Source of the DNA: Halicephalobus mephisto
Lineage: Eukaryota > Nematoda > Chromadorea > Rhabditida > Panagrolaimidae
Direction of reading: 5' to 3'
DNA length: 64,000 nt
Assembly: GCA_009193035.1 (NCBI GenBank)
Contig: SWDT01000124.1
Span: 186,001-250,000, forward strand
How positions within the stretch are numbered: the first letter of the stretch is position 1; the number at the start of each line of letters is the position of its first letter. Both the position numbers and the translations under genes were made by a program. Below are positions 35,148-46,068 of this stretch, piece after piece. The notes beneath the pieces are model-generated. The model made no database searches and was not told the origin of the DNA. It was given only the letters and a program-made list of their open reading frames with translations.

Positions 35148-36376
35148 TCAGCTGAAAAACTTCACTTGACTGGTAGAAACGGGTTGATGGATTTTGTAAA
35201 ACTTAAAAAACGAAGTCCGGAAGGATGCACTGAAAAAATTTCGAAATTATTTGGAATTCTAACTTGTATTAATTCTAATTTTTCGTGATAAAATTTTGAT
35301 TTTTTAAAATTTACCTGACTAAAAATAAGATGAGTACAGTAGGATATCGTTGGAATAACATGACATATGTGGCTGCGGTTGTTAGATCATAAAATAATGG
35401 TTTGTTCTTAAGGTAATAACTCGTGGCTAATGCCTGAAGTCCGAAAAATACAATCAACAAGGAAGAGGATACAGTAGTCTGCCAGATGAGTCTTTTTTCG
35501 ATCTTGATACTGGAAGACCCCTTGGATCGGTATTTGATGACTCCAAAACCGACAAATAATAATGCCAAGAAACAGAAAAATGTATTAACGCCCGAAGCAG
35601 TTATTATTGATTCCTGAGCATGATCGATACATTCTTCGTTCCAGGAATTCAGTTTACACTCAATATTAGTGAAGGAATAGCCATTAAGGATAAATGGAGC
35701 TAGAAGGAAGACTGTAGTGATGATGACGAGAGAAGGCCCTGACCAGATCTGAAAATGCAACATCGTGATTCCAACTACCACAGATAATATCCACAATTTC
35801 CTTCAAATTGTTTTTAATCACTATCCTGATAATTTGCACTGACAACAGAAATTATTAGAATAGTGACTGATTTGAGCAATTTGTATTCCTTTATAGACAC
35901 TATCCAGGGTTACTCTAAAGGAAGAATAACTTGTCACTTTTTCAGTACCGATCCAAGGATAGTAGCTATATAAAGGAAAAATTAACTACTGTAATGACGA
36001 TGCTTACCTTCTGATGCATGAGCGGAAAAGCCAAAGCTGTACATTGGTTGAATCCCAAAATAGCGTTCCATGGTCCAATGGAAAAATTTGCATACCATTG
36101 AACTAACAAAATAATCTTCGTAATGAACAGCTCTGAGTTCCAATCTGTCAAATCCCCTATTGTAGAAAAAATATTTATAAGGATGTCGACAATGAATCCG
36201 AGGCTTAGGATAAAGAAGTATGCAGATTTCACAGGTGACTTTTTCTTGGTAAATTCACAAAAAAGAAAAACCACAATTATTGTTTCTAATATTGTCCCAA
36301 CATTTGTGACGAATATTGCAAACCAGTACATGAAGAACTTCTGAGACGATTCTGATTCGGTTGAGTTGGATTCCAT
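35148..36376 (-). CDS. 7TM chemoreceptor, Srg-superfamily-like (receptor D)
   Basis: Nematode-type G-protein-coupled receptor, expected in sensory-neuron membranes. Exons on the minus strand: 36376-36008, 35748-35315, 35229-35148; 294 aa. The last exon (27 codons, S-ASFRTSFFKFYK...) is identified by homology to the C-termini of the plus-strand paralogues. TM1 lies near residues 17-40, then FTKKKSPVKSAYFFILSLGF (loop/TM2). TM3 is followed by LGFNQCTALAFPLMHQKIW, the family equivalent of the DRY region, then further TMs. ECL2 has Cys residues (CKLNSWNEEC), and TM7 ends in RYPTVLILFLVS. The start MESN is chosen because receptor E begins there; an upstream in-frame Met (36430) would add 18 residues. 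The exact family (Srg, Srv, Sru, Srxa) is not resolved. Tandem copy of receptor E. Confidence 0.8.
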
Positions 36377-36424
36377 GAAGATAAAAGTAAATTTGAAAGT
36401 ATAAAAAAGTACTAAAATGAAGGT

Positions 36425-36500
36425 TCTCAAATTGTAACGTTACTTTGTCAGTCAATCATATTAAAAGTGAACTGACAGTTTTAACTCGATTTAACAATGA
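36425..36500 (-). promoter_or_regulatory. Conserved upstream element of receptor D
   Basis: The stretch caaattgtaacgttactttg...gtcagtcaa...tgaactgacag...ttttaactcgatttaaca is kept almost unchanged upstream of receptor E (39037-39110). It contains a spaced inverted pair GTCAGT/ACTGAC. It lies 50-120 bp before the start codon. Conservation may simply reflect the duplication. Confidence 0.4.
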
Positions 36501-37766
36501 AATTAGGAAACAGTAATAATATTACCCAATTTTATAGAAAGCAAAGTTAGCATTCGTGCAAATTTTCCGAAAATTAAAAAATCTAGTTCATTTCAAAACG
36601 CGAATAAATATTTCTCAAAATCAATTTATAAAAAAATAATCAATTTTTACTAAACTATTGAAAATTATGACAAATTAGTTGATTTCAAAATGTGATTCAC
36701 TAAATAATAAAGAAAATCCGAGAAGTCAGCAACAGGATGGAATGGAAGATGATCCAGCGTGAAATCCGAAATTCAGAGACACCTACAGTGAACTGGTTCA
36801 AGGGTCAATCCCCTTCACCAACCCTCAGCTGAGGAATGAAGAAGAAATAATAATCTTAAGAGGCATTTTATGTAACTTTGTACGTTTCCCAACAGACTAA
36901 AAATGACTACTTTTAGAATTGTATAAAAAGTATGTAGAATGGAGTAATCAGACCCGTAAATTCTGAGTTTGCCTTCAGAATCTAAGACTAGTTTTCAGAA
37001 TTCGTTTTTCCGTTGTTACTTCTTACAGGACACGATGCAGATGATTTGTTCTCTTGTGATTTACATAGAACACTTAGGGTTATCGAAATACAGTGAAACC
37101 TCGATATAAACACCCTCGATAAGAGCAAATCCTCTTTAAAAACAACTCGGTTCCGAGCCCTACTGTGGATTTTCCCTTAGTAAACTCCTCGATAAAGGCA
37201 ACTCCTCTGTAAAAACAACATTTCTGCCGTCCCTTCGGGTTGTTTTTAGCGAGGTTTCACTGTATATAGAACCCAACCTTTACATGAGGTCACTTAGATG
37301 AAAATCGACAATAATATGGTGATCATTTTCAGAATCTATTTTTAAAACTTGACTTCAGAAGTCAATATACAAAAGGTGGAAATTTTATAAGGTAAATATT
37401 ATTTTAAAAAATGAAATCGATTAGACTTCATCTAACAAAATACTGATGTTTCAAACTTAAAAATGAAAAATTCAAAATCCCCGGCTTCTGAAGGCCAACT
37501 TCCATTTCTGATGTCAAATTCGGAATCTACGGATTCGATTACTCTATTCTACATGTTTTTTGAAGTCTGAGTGTAGTCTTTTTTGCATGAAGCCAAAGAA
37601 CAAAAAAGACCAAAGTCACTCAAAATGTGTTTTAAGTCAATTTTGAGTTATATCGTTATTTTGTTGGATATGGTAATCATATGATTTGGAATCGAGTTAA
37701 TCCAAATTTGTCTGTAGATAATTTATTGGATTACATGTTGAAATAATACTTGATTACAGTAACCAT
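36501..37766. other. Spacer between receptors D and E
   Basis: AT-rich with no ORF of note. It contains the MITE at 37091-37262 and, from about 37637, the right-hand copy of the duplicated downstream flank. Confidence 0.5.
37091..37262. mobile_element. pogo/Tigger-like MITE
   Basis: 172-bp non-autonomous element flanked by TA on both sides. The ends are perfect inverted repeats at their tips (cagtgaaacctcg ... cgaggtttcactg). The inside holds a direct duplication: 'cctcgataagagcaaatcct' near 37124 and 'ctcgataaaggcaactcctc' near 37187, each followed by aaaaacaac. TA duplication and CAGTGAAACC ends are typical of the pogo/Tigger branch of Tc1/mariner. No transposase is encoded. Confidence 0.8.
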
Positions 37767-38995
37767 TTAAGAGATGAAGTTTATCCGAGTAGTAGTCACG
37801 GAACGAGAGGGTTTGTAAAATTTAAAAAACGAATTTCGGAATGACGGACTGAAAAAATTTCGAAATTATTCGAAATTCTAATTTATGGCAATTTTAATTT
37901 TTCGTGATAAAAGTTTGATTTTTTAAAATTTACCTGACTAAAAATAGAATAAATATAGGAGGATATCGTTGGATTAACATGACGCACGTGGCTGCGGCTG
38001 TTATGTGTGTGAATAATAGTTTATCGTCGAAATAGTAAGTTGTGGCCCATGTTTGCAGTCCGAAAAATACAATCAACAAGGAAGAGGATACAGTAGTCTG
38101 CCAGATGAGTCTTTTTTCGATGTTGATACTAGAAGACCCCTTCGATCGGTATTTGATGACTCCAAAACCGACAAATAATAATGCCAAGAAACAGAAAAAT
38201 GTATTAACGCCCGAAGCAGTTATTATTGATTCCTGAGCATGATCGATACATTCTTCGTTCCAGGAATTCAGTTTACACTCAATATTAGTGAAGGAATAGC
38301 CGTTGAGGATAAATGGGGCTAGAAGGAAGACTGTAGTGATGACGACGAGAGAAGGCCCTGACCAGATCTGAAAATGCAACATCGTGATTCCAACTACCAT
38401 AGATAATATCCACAATTTCCTTCAAATTGTTTTTAATCACTATCCTGATGATTTGTACTGACAACAGAAATTATTAGAATAGTGACTGATTTGAACAATT
38501 TGTATTCCTTTATAGACACTATCCAGGGTTACTCTAAAGGAAGAATAGCTTGTCACTTTTTCAGTACCGATCCAAGGATAGTAACTATATAAAGGAAAAA
38601 TTAACTACTGTAATGACAATGCTTACCTTCTGATGCATGATCGGAAAAGCCAAAGCTGTACATTGACTAAATCCCAAAACAGCATGCCATGGTCCAATGG
38701 AAAAATTTGCATACCATTGAACCAACAAAGTAATCTTTATAAATAATGAATTCTCCTGCCAATCAGTCAATATTCCTAATGTGGTGAAAATAGTAAGAAA
38801 ACTATCGACAGTGAATCCGAGGCTTAGGATAAAGAAGTATGCAGATTTCACAGGTGACTTTTTCTTGGTAAATTCACAAAAAAGAAAAACCACAATTATT
38901 ATTTCTAATATTGTTCCTAGATTTGTGACGAATATTGCTAGCCAAGTAATGAAGGGCCTCTGGAGCGGTTCTGAATCCGTTAAGTTGGATTCCAT
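37767..38995 (-). CDS. 7TM chemoreceptor, Srg-superfamily-like (receptor E)
   Basis: Tandem paralogue of receptor D with the same three-exon structure and identical exon lengths: 38995-38627 (369), 38367-37934 (434), 37848-37767 (82); 294 aa. It starts MESNLTDSEP. LGFSQCTALAFPIMHQKIW ends exon 1 and opens exon 2. Exon 3 supplies SPSFRNSFFKFYKPSRS and ends at TAA 37767-37769. Compared with D, intron 1 and the first two thirds of exon 2 are almost identical. Most of exon 1 outside FTKKKSPVKSAYFFILSLGF, and the TM6-TM7 part (WATTYYFDDKLLFTHIT), differ strongly. Ligand and cell type are unknown; the family assignment is as for D. Confidence 0.8.
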
Positions 38996-39036
38996 AAAAA
39001 AATTAAAAGTATCAAGAAAATAGTGAAATTAATTTC

Positions 39037-39110
39037 CTCAAATTGTAACTTTACTTTATCAGTCAACTACATTAAAAATGGACTGATACTTTTAACTCGA
39101 TTTAACAATA
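39037..39110 (-). promoter_or_regulatory. Conserved upstream element of receptor E
   Basis: Counterpart of 36425-36500: caaattgtaactttactt, then atcagtcaac and 'tggactgat', then 'ttttaactcgatttaacaat'. It is shared by both duplicates upstream of the start codon. Confidence 0.4.
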
Positions 39111-39501
39111 GTTAAATTAGGAAACAGTAATAACATTATCTAATTTTTCGGAAACAAAATCAGCTTCTATTGACGATTTTTTGAAAATTATGACGAGTTT
39201 GTTCGTTTCAAAACACAAATGAAAATTTGTCAAAAATCAACTTAAAAAATGAAATCAACTTTCATCACGAACAATGCTTAAAAGACCAATAATCAAAATC
39301 ACGGTCGGAAAATGAATCAAGCATCGTTCATATCAGAATGCTACTTGAAGTACTTTTTCAAAATACCATATTTAAAAATCCTCACAATGAAACATCAGTA
39401 GTACTGTCACGACTACTTCTTAATTCACTTTTCAATCAAAAATCGAACTAATATTTTTTCAGGTGAATTATAGTTTAATAAACGAATAAAATTCTTAATA
39501 A
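39111..39501. other. Spacer between receptor E and the multi-TM gene
   Basis: AT-rich, no supported gene. It contains nothing repeated elsewhere in the window that I could see. Confidence 0.35.
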
Positions 39502-40468
39502 TTAACTTTGGATTTTGCCGAATTGACTCTTCCCGAAGAAAATGGAGACAATCACTTGGACGAGGAGAGTGGCCAGGATATATCCAAACTGGAGATCAGT
39601 CGAAGTAATGGTCTGACTTTTGGTGAGAGCAACTGAGATCTAAAAGTTAATCTATTAAATTATTTAAAAATGAACAAGCCTGGAAATGGGTCCAGAGAAG
39701 AAATGAATTGGCGATAACAGCAAAAATAGGGACTACAGCGAATCCAATGACGAAATAAGAGAATGAATAAGCAATGATTCCTCCTATGCCTGTGGCAGTA
39801 ACGAGAAGTCTTTGACGATCGACAAAGAGATTCTTAGGACCGAGTTCGTAATCGATCAAGAGGGCCAGAGTCAACGGAAGGATGAAGATAACAGAAGGGA
39901 CTGTAGACAACAGTCGGTCTCCAAGGGCATGTCCGAAGATGGATCCAGTGAAGAAGGCAACTCCAAAGAGCCAAACACGGTGTTCGGTTTCATCTAGTCC
40001 CCCATCGACCTTGAGTTGATAGAAGGTGTACCCTGGAAAGGCCACGAGAAGTCCAATTTCATACAGAGGACTCATCAGAATCGACAAGAGTGATCCTACG
40101 AAGGTTGCTCCGGCGATTATTCCAGCAGAAACACCGACCATCAAAACGGTAATTCCTAAACCCATAGATTACTTAGATTTACAATCTGATTACTTACCTA
40201 AGTAAAGTTCCAGGAGGCTATTTCTGAAATCCTTGTTATCCTGAGGAAGTGCGTCAGTATTGTTCATGGCAGATATGACAAAGTCTCTGATGTCATAAGC
40301 AGTGGGTTCGATGATTTCTCTGATCTTTTCTATGAAGACAATGAAGCGGTTTTCAAATCGGAAAACTCCGTCATAAATCGACAGTCCTCGACGTCTCATA
40401 GTTTCAACGGTTGTTTGAATCTGTTCGAAATAACGACGAGGAACTTCATGAATCATTGCAGTAGTCAT
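39502..40468 (-). CDS. Multi-pass membrane protein, weakly Bax-inhibitor-1/TMBIM-like
   Basis: Three exons on the minus strand: 40468-40198, 40155-39676, 39632-39502, separated by 42- and 43-bp introns; 293 aa. A polar N-terminal region (about 1-90) with amphipathic helices precedes six or seven hydrophobic segments. GVAFFTGSIFGHALGDRLL, preceded by a DETEHR loop, resembles the HETEQ...GFAFLTGVGLGPALE region of Bax inhibitor-1 proteins. The last exon encodes ALTKSQTITSTDLQFGYI and one final TM. If the similarity is real it would sit in the ER membrane and affect calcium or stress-induced death. The usual acidic C-terminal half of the BI-1 motif is not evident, so it may instead be a nematode-specific protein. 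At the exon 2/3 junction a GC donor is an alternative to the GT donor used here. Confidence 0.55.
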
Positions 40469-40949
40469 GGTTTCAGAGAACTCACCACCGATTAGAATGA
40501 AGACGAGAATATAATTATGGAAAATAAAAATAATTAACTATCATATGCAATGCAAATTCTGTCAGAGTATTCTTACTTTTGTAATTTCTGACGGGAATTG
40601 GATTCTTTAAATGGTCAATAATCGATCTTGTGGTCGAAAAACAAACTAATCTTCATTCTTGTCAAAACCAGGTGAAATTGTTCTTCAAAAAGTGAAAATG
40701 AAAGATATTGCTGAATGAAGTTATTGATCTCATTATTAGCAATGCTTAAATCATTCCTCGATAGTAATTATTTCGATGTTTTCTGGAGAAATCGGAAATT
40801 GAACAGAATAATGCCAAAAAGATTAATTTTGACAAACTCTCGGACAGTTCAAGATTACTTTCTTGGGAAGGATAGTATCCATTTTCGAATCACCATATAC
40901 TCATGAATAGTGACTAAAATGAAAAAACTATTCGAATTATTAAATTTTA
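40469..40949. other. Spacer before the receptor pseudogene
   Basis: An ORF at 40715-40906 (63 codons) has no recognisable domain. It may include the remains of the first exon of the receptor pseudogene, but I could not align it. Confidence 0.3.
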
Positions 40950-41446
40950 GGTCCCAACGTGGATTCCAAAAACCTTCGTTATCATTTTCCTCTGTCTTTT
41001 TCTATTCATGATCAACAGTCACTACTGGTACAATTTAGAATTTCGTTTCACATCTTATGTAGAATTCTGGACAGAATTTCAATTCCAGTAAACTCATATA
41101 TTTTCTATCACAAGTATCTTTTTCGGGACCGCTTCCTTCACTTTTACAAACGGAATAGTACTGTATTCAAGAAAACAACGTACAAGCTCCATCCCAACCT
41201 TAGTCAAAATGGAAAAGACTTGTTTTCCAAACCTTCGTGTTTTCGATACTTTTTATTTTATTGGGCATTATTGTGATTATTTCAACTACAGTCATCTATG
41301 AGTTAAGAGTTCTTGTAATTCTGGGAAATCTGGGAAATTTGCTTTTCTGCGTACATCATTGTTCACGAGTAGTTTTTTTGTTTTGCCGATTTTTTGGTAG
41401 AAATTTACACAACTATACAGGACTACAGTATCTTTCAAAATTTTAA
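40950..41446 (+). pseudogene. Decayed copy of the 7TM receptor exon 2
   Basis: Translation in shifting frames gives IIFLCLFLFMINSHYWYNLE, which aligns with IIIFMCLFPFIINGYYWFDS of the receptors to the right. Then comes LYSRKQRTSSIPTLVKMEK (compare IYSKKQFTNLTPETLRIER). After a frame change comes ILFILLGIIVIIS...VHHCSRVVFLFCRFFGRN, matching the TM6-TM7 end (LHHYPGMIIIFCVSPVFRQR). An in-frame stop near 41080 and at least one frameshift near 41220 disrupt it. It lacks a recognisable first exon. It marks the left edge of the plus-strand receptor array. Confidence 0.7.
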
Positions 41447-41639
41447 AATCAAAAACAGTCATTAGAAATGAACAACCAATGATCACAGACATCATAAGCG
41501 GAAATTAAATGATTTATAAAACAAAAATAACCTTGATTATTTTTTCAAAAAATTCTCAAATGTTTTAGAGACCACTTGAAAAAAGAGATTGAAAAACTCA
41601 AAAATCACAATTTTTTTAAAATAATCTTTGAGATTTCAG

Positions 41640-41905
41640 TTATCTGAACCTCAAGAAATTAAACAACTCTGTAGTAATTTTTTATTTTGAAATTAATTTC
41701 TATCTGGAAATAACTAAAATTTTGTGTTTGTAAAGAGTATAAAACTAATAAAATTGATTAATCTTTGGCCATATAAGGAAAATGAAATTAAACGTTGAAA
41801 TATTTCCTCATAAAAGTGACGGTAATTATATTGACTCAGGAAAGCTACAACTAACTAACTTTCGTTTTTTATGTTTTTACTGACTTCAACCTGTCGACTA
41901 ACAAA
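41640..41905 (+). promoter_or_regulatory. Upstream region shared by receptors A and B
   Basis: About 260 bp before receptor A (attaaacaactctgtagtaa, 'ttttgtgtttgtaaagagta', 'ttgattaatctttggccata') is repeated almost unchanged before receptor B (43810-44077). It is kept more loosely before receptor C (47775-47951), where 'cattgagtcagga' and 'ctaacctcaacct' survive. It may hold promoter elements or just record the duplication. Confidence 0.45.
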
Positions 41906-42965
41906 ATGTCTGATTTTGAAACTATAAATTCTCTCTCGTTTCATCATTCTTTATCAATTAAATCGTTTTTATCGTATGTATTAGGGGCTGTAGGAATAAT
42001 GCTAGATATTCCCTGTGTCATCTTCCTCTTCAATGAGTTCAGATACCCCAAATCTCCTTTGAGAACTCCTTATTTTATAATACTCTCTATTGGGCTTGTG
42101 GTTATTATATTATCAGTTATTACCAACATGTGGTTTTCTACAGATGAGGTTTCTTCAGATGTTACTTGGCAAATTGTGATCCTTTATATTTGTCAATGGT
42201 TTTCACCAAATATGTGGGGATTATGGATATTTGTTTTGGGCTGTAACAGATGTACTGCTTTGGTTTCACCAAAAAAACATGATAGGGTTAGTTATCAGAT
42301 TCCGAACATAGTATTCGTTTTATTCAGTCACTGTCAGATAGATGATGACAAGGAAGAACCAGTATCTCAATAGAGATAGTAACTAATACTCGATATCATA
42401 ACTCTCATTTCAGATTTGGGCCCCACTTCCTCTCACCATGATCATCATCTTCATGTGTTTCTTCCCCTTCATCATCAACGGCTACTACTGGTTTGACTCA
42501 GAATGTCGTTTCACTCCCTACTCCTTAATTAAGGACTGTACTTCTTTTCAGTTCATAAACACATTAGTCACATCAATAGTCAACATAATCTTTGGAATTT
42601 TGACTTTCGGCTTTATCGTCGGTGCTGTCATTTATTCAAAGAAACAGTTCACCAATTTAACTCCTGAAACACTCAGAATTGAAAGAAAGCTAATTCTACA
42701 GACTTTTATTTTGTCCAACTTTCTAATCTTACTCTATATGACAATATTTCTATCGAATATCTTTAAAGGTAATCCACAAGTTGACATAATCTTTGAACTA
42801 TTATCTGTTATATTCTTTTTTCTACATCATTATCCTGGAATGATCATTATCTTTTGCGTTTCGCCAGTCTTCAGACAGAGATTTATGGAGTTTTACAGAC
42901 TTAACAAATGCATTAATTGCATCAAACCGAAGATAAGGACTGAAGAAGTTCGCCCTTATGTTTGA
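41906..42965 (+). CDS. 7TM chemoreceptor, Srg-superfamily-like (receptor A)
   Basis: Two exons, 41906-42286 and 42414-42965, join in phase 0; 310 aa. It starts MSDFETINSLSF. TM1 is near 20-45, followed by FRYPKSPLRTPYFIILSIGL. TM3 ends in VLGCNRCTALVSPKKHDR, where the intron falls, followed by IWAPLPLT (TM4). An extracellular Cys pair is in ECRFTPYSLIKDC. TM5, TM6 and TM7 follow, ending in HHYPGMIIIFCVSPVFRQRF. The tail FYRLNKC...RTEEVRPYV is shared with receptor B. A polyA signal AATAAA is at 43003-43008. The exon boundary (xxH..(R/K)|IW) is the same as in the minus-strand receptors D and E, so all five come from one ancestor. The ORF's only oddity is strong divergence from B in the loops (see findings). 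Confidence 0.85.
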
Positions 42966-43809
42966 TAAGTCACAATTAATTAACATTATCTTAAATTTGG
43001 ATAATAAAATAAAATTTGATGAAATAATAACTACAAATTGATGACAAATACCTCTTGAACACATAATGTAATCATTTTTTCTTGACATTTGAAATTGAAG
43101 AAAAAATGTTACTTTTATTGTAAATTTCCTTGAATATAATACTAATTTTCACAAAAAATGGAAAAAATTATAAAGAAAGTAAAAACTCAAACAAGGAAAA
43201 TGCTGCAAAAATGTTTTGATAGAAAAGGGAATATGATCAATGAATTTAGACACTTTTTGCCAGATCATTAACCACTCATTAGTGAGTTGAAAATAGTAAA
43301 GTAGACTAGAAGGAATAGTTTTATGAATCATTTTAGGTAATCATTAATTTTCTACGCATAAACTAGTTATTTTCTTAAACAACCGGTTAATACAAATATA
43401 TTAGACTACTTTTTATTCTTGAGTATTTTATAAGTTATTAATGGATTTTTTCTAAAGTATTTACACGTTTAATTCCAAATGTCCAGATCATGAGTAAGCA
43501 AATGATAATTATTATGAGTATGGTTTAAAAAACTATACACTCAAACAAATAATTCGATTTATAATGAAAGATCTTCTGATTATTAGTAATCAAATAATAA
43601 TCAATACGAATACGGTTGAAAAAACTGCATACAAACAAGTATAAACAATTTGATCTGTAATTAAAAATGAAAAGTTCAAGCTATGAAAAACTTTTTGTAT
43701 CTCTTATTTAACGTATTGTTTCTTTTCATTTGGTAGAAAGTAACCAATATTTTCGTTATTAGGAAAATTACAAATAAAACCACTGTCGTTTTTTGTAATC
43801 GTTTTGAAA
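42966..43809. other. Spacer between receptors A and B
   Basis: The first 150 bp are a downstream flank repeated after receptor B (45137-45290). The rest is AT-rich and holds only short minus-strand ORFs that are not convincing genes. Confidence 0.4.
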
Positions 43810-44077
43810 ATTGAGTTGTCTGAAACTCAAAAAATTAAACAACTCTGTAGTAATTTCTTACTTTGAAATTAATGTCTATCTGGAAATAACTAAAATTTTG
43901 TGTTTGTAAAGAGTATAGAACTAATAAAATTGATTAATCTTTGTCCATATAAGAAACATGAGATTAAACATTAAAACATTTTCTCGTGAAGGCAACGATA
44001 ATTATATTGACTCAGGAAAGCTACAACCAACTTTCGTTTTTTATATTTTTACTGACTTCAACCTGTCGACTAACGAA

Positions 44078-45137
44078 ATGCCCGATTTTGAAACTATAAA
44101 TTCTCCTCCGTTTCATCCTTATTTATCAATTAAATCGTCTTTATCGTATGTATTAGGGGCTGTAGGAATAATGCTAGATATTCCCTGTGTCATCTTCCTC
44201 TTCAATGAGTTCAGATACCCCAAATCTCCTTTGAGATCTCCTTATTTTATAATGCTCTCTATTGGGCTTGTGATTATTATATCTACATTCGTTGTCAAAA
44301 TATACTTTATTGAGGATCAATTTTCATCAGAAATTACTTGGAAAGCTATCGTATTTAATATTCTTCAATGGTTTCCACAGAATGTGTGGGGATTATGGAT
44401 ATTAGTTTTGGGCTGTAACAGATGTACTGCGTTGGTTTCACCAAAAAAGCATGATAGAGTTAGTTATCAGATTACGAACATAGTATTCCTTTTATTCAGT
44501 CACTGTCAGATAGATGATGACAAGGAAGAACTAGTATCTCAATAGAGATAGTAACTAATACTCAATATCATAACTCTCATTTCAGATTTGGGCTCCACTT
44601 CCCCTCACCATAATCAATATCTTCATACTTCTCTTCCCCTTCATCATCAACGGCTACTACTGGTTTGACTCAGAATGTCGTTTCACCCCCTACTCCTTGA
44701 TTAAGAACTGTGCTTCTTTTCGGTTCAGAAACACCTTAGTCACATCAATAACTAACATAATCTTTGGAATTTTGACTTTCGGCTTTATCGTCGGTGCCGT
44801 CATTTATTCAAAGAAACAGTTCACCAATTTAACTCCTGAAACACTCAGAATTGAGAGAAGGCTAATTCTACAGACTTTTATTTCGTCCAATTTTCTAATC
44901 TTATTCTATATAACAATATTTTTAGAAAATTATTTTGAAAATAATCCAGCAATTTTTTTAATTCTTGAATCAGTATATATGCTGTTTTTCTTTTTACAAC
45001 ATTATCCTGGAATGATCATCATCTTTTGTGTTTCGCCAGTCTTCAGACAGAGATTTATGGAGTTTTACAGACTTAACAAATGCATTAATTGCATCAAACC
45101 GAAGATAAGGACTGAAGAAGTTCGCCCTTACGTTTGA
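44078..45137 (+). CDS. 7TM chemoreceptor, Srg-superfamily-like (receptor B)
   Basis: Exons 44078-44458 and 44586-45137 have the same lengths as receptor A (381 and 552); 310 aa. The start MPDFETINSPPF is chosen by alignment; the open frame extends up to an earlier ATG at 43958 but that part corresponds to receptor A's untranslated flank. Key segments: FRYPKSPLRSPYFIMLSIGL, VLGCNRCTALVSPKKHDR|IW, ECRFTPYSLIKNC, TNLTPETLRIERR, QHYPGMIIIFCVSPVFRQRF. It is nearly identical to A in intron, tail and flanks, but closer to C in the segment after TM2 (IEDQFSSEITWK) and before TM7 (NYFENNP). A polyA signal is at 45178-45183. Confidence 0.85.
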
Positions 45138-45569
45138 TAAGTCACAATTAATTAACATTATTATCTTAAATTTGAACAATAAAATAAAATTTGATGAAAT
45201 AATAACTACAAATTGATGACAAATACCTCTTGGACACATAATGTAATCATTTTTCTTGACATTTGAAATTAAAGAAAAAATGTTACTTTTATTACAATAT
45301 TTGCCCGAAAATTTCTTTTTCGAGATGACACTGATTTTTATAAAAAAGTAAAAAATCCAAAAAGAAAAACACTGTAAAATTGTTGTAATAGAAAAAGAAA
45401 TATACTAGAAAATTTAAAATTATTCTTTGCAAAGTCAATAACCACTAATATGTGGATTTAAAAAATAGCAACCCGGGTTAAAGTGATATCTATCTTAAAT
45501 ATTTTTCCCAATATGGTTTTGAAAGCCATTATTTTTTTGCATATAGACCTGCCATTCTTTTCAAAAAAG
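45138..45569. other. Spacer after receptor B
   Basis: The copy of receptor A's downstream flank reaches about 45290; the rest is AT-rich, without a gene. Confidence 0.4.
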
Positions 45570-45747
45570 TGTTAGGACCAGAGAATCAAAGATAGGAAGA
45601 GGAATAACATGTCTTCGGAGAATAGTTATTCCGATCCCTGGCAGCCCATATTAGAGTATGAGAGATTTTCTCTTTTACATGAATTTGTACTTTATTCTTA
45701 TTGTATATTTGTGTTTTTCAATAAACTATATGATCGAGGACCTAACA
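45570..45747 (+). mobile_element. Solo-LTR-like element
   Basis: 178 bp that start TGTTAGGACC and end GGACCTAACA, i.e. inverted TG...CA ends as in LTRs, with a polyA signal (AATAAA, about 45719-45724) near the 3' end. Its base composition (ggcagcccatattagagt) differs from the flanks. No internal retrotransposon region is present. The flanks (aaaaag / agaaac) do not give an exact target duplication, so an old insertion is likely. Confidence 0.5.
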
Positions 45748-46068
45748 AGAAACTAATACAAGTTAGTTTTTAAGACTGATTTCTATTTTTGAATGTTTGA
45801 TATGAATATAACTTATGAGTAGACATTTTTCGAAATATTTACATCATGAGTAATCGATTGGTAATGGATATGAGTACATCCGGAAAACCTTACACTTCAA
45901 AGATGTACACAATTCGATCTGTAACGAAAAATATCTGCAAAACAACCGAAACATTGAGAATATTCATTACTTTAAACAACCAACTCTCTCATTTTGGAAA
46001 GTATAACGATGAAGGATATTTTATTTCCCTATTGATAATTTTTTCTTTAGTAAGCTCAGAATATACAT
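45748..46068. other. Spacer before the GH18 pseudogene
   Basis: The plus ORF 45846-46070 (74 codons) has no recognised domain. It could be a decayed upstream exon of the chitinase-like pseudogene, but nothing in it proves this. Confidence 0.3.

Noticed and set aside
35311..35316. Receptor D (and E at 37930) ending at the TAA after LFLVR
   Set aside because: The stop lies within the donor gtaaat; splicing to a 27-codon exon restores the SxSFRxSFFKFYK tail seen in the plus-strand paralogues.
43958..44077. 40-codon N-terminal extension of receptor B
   Set aside because: The corresponding stretch is outside the coding frame of receptor A and is not hydrophobic or conserved; the shared start is at 44078.
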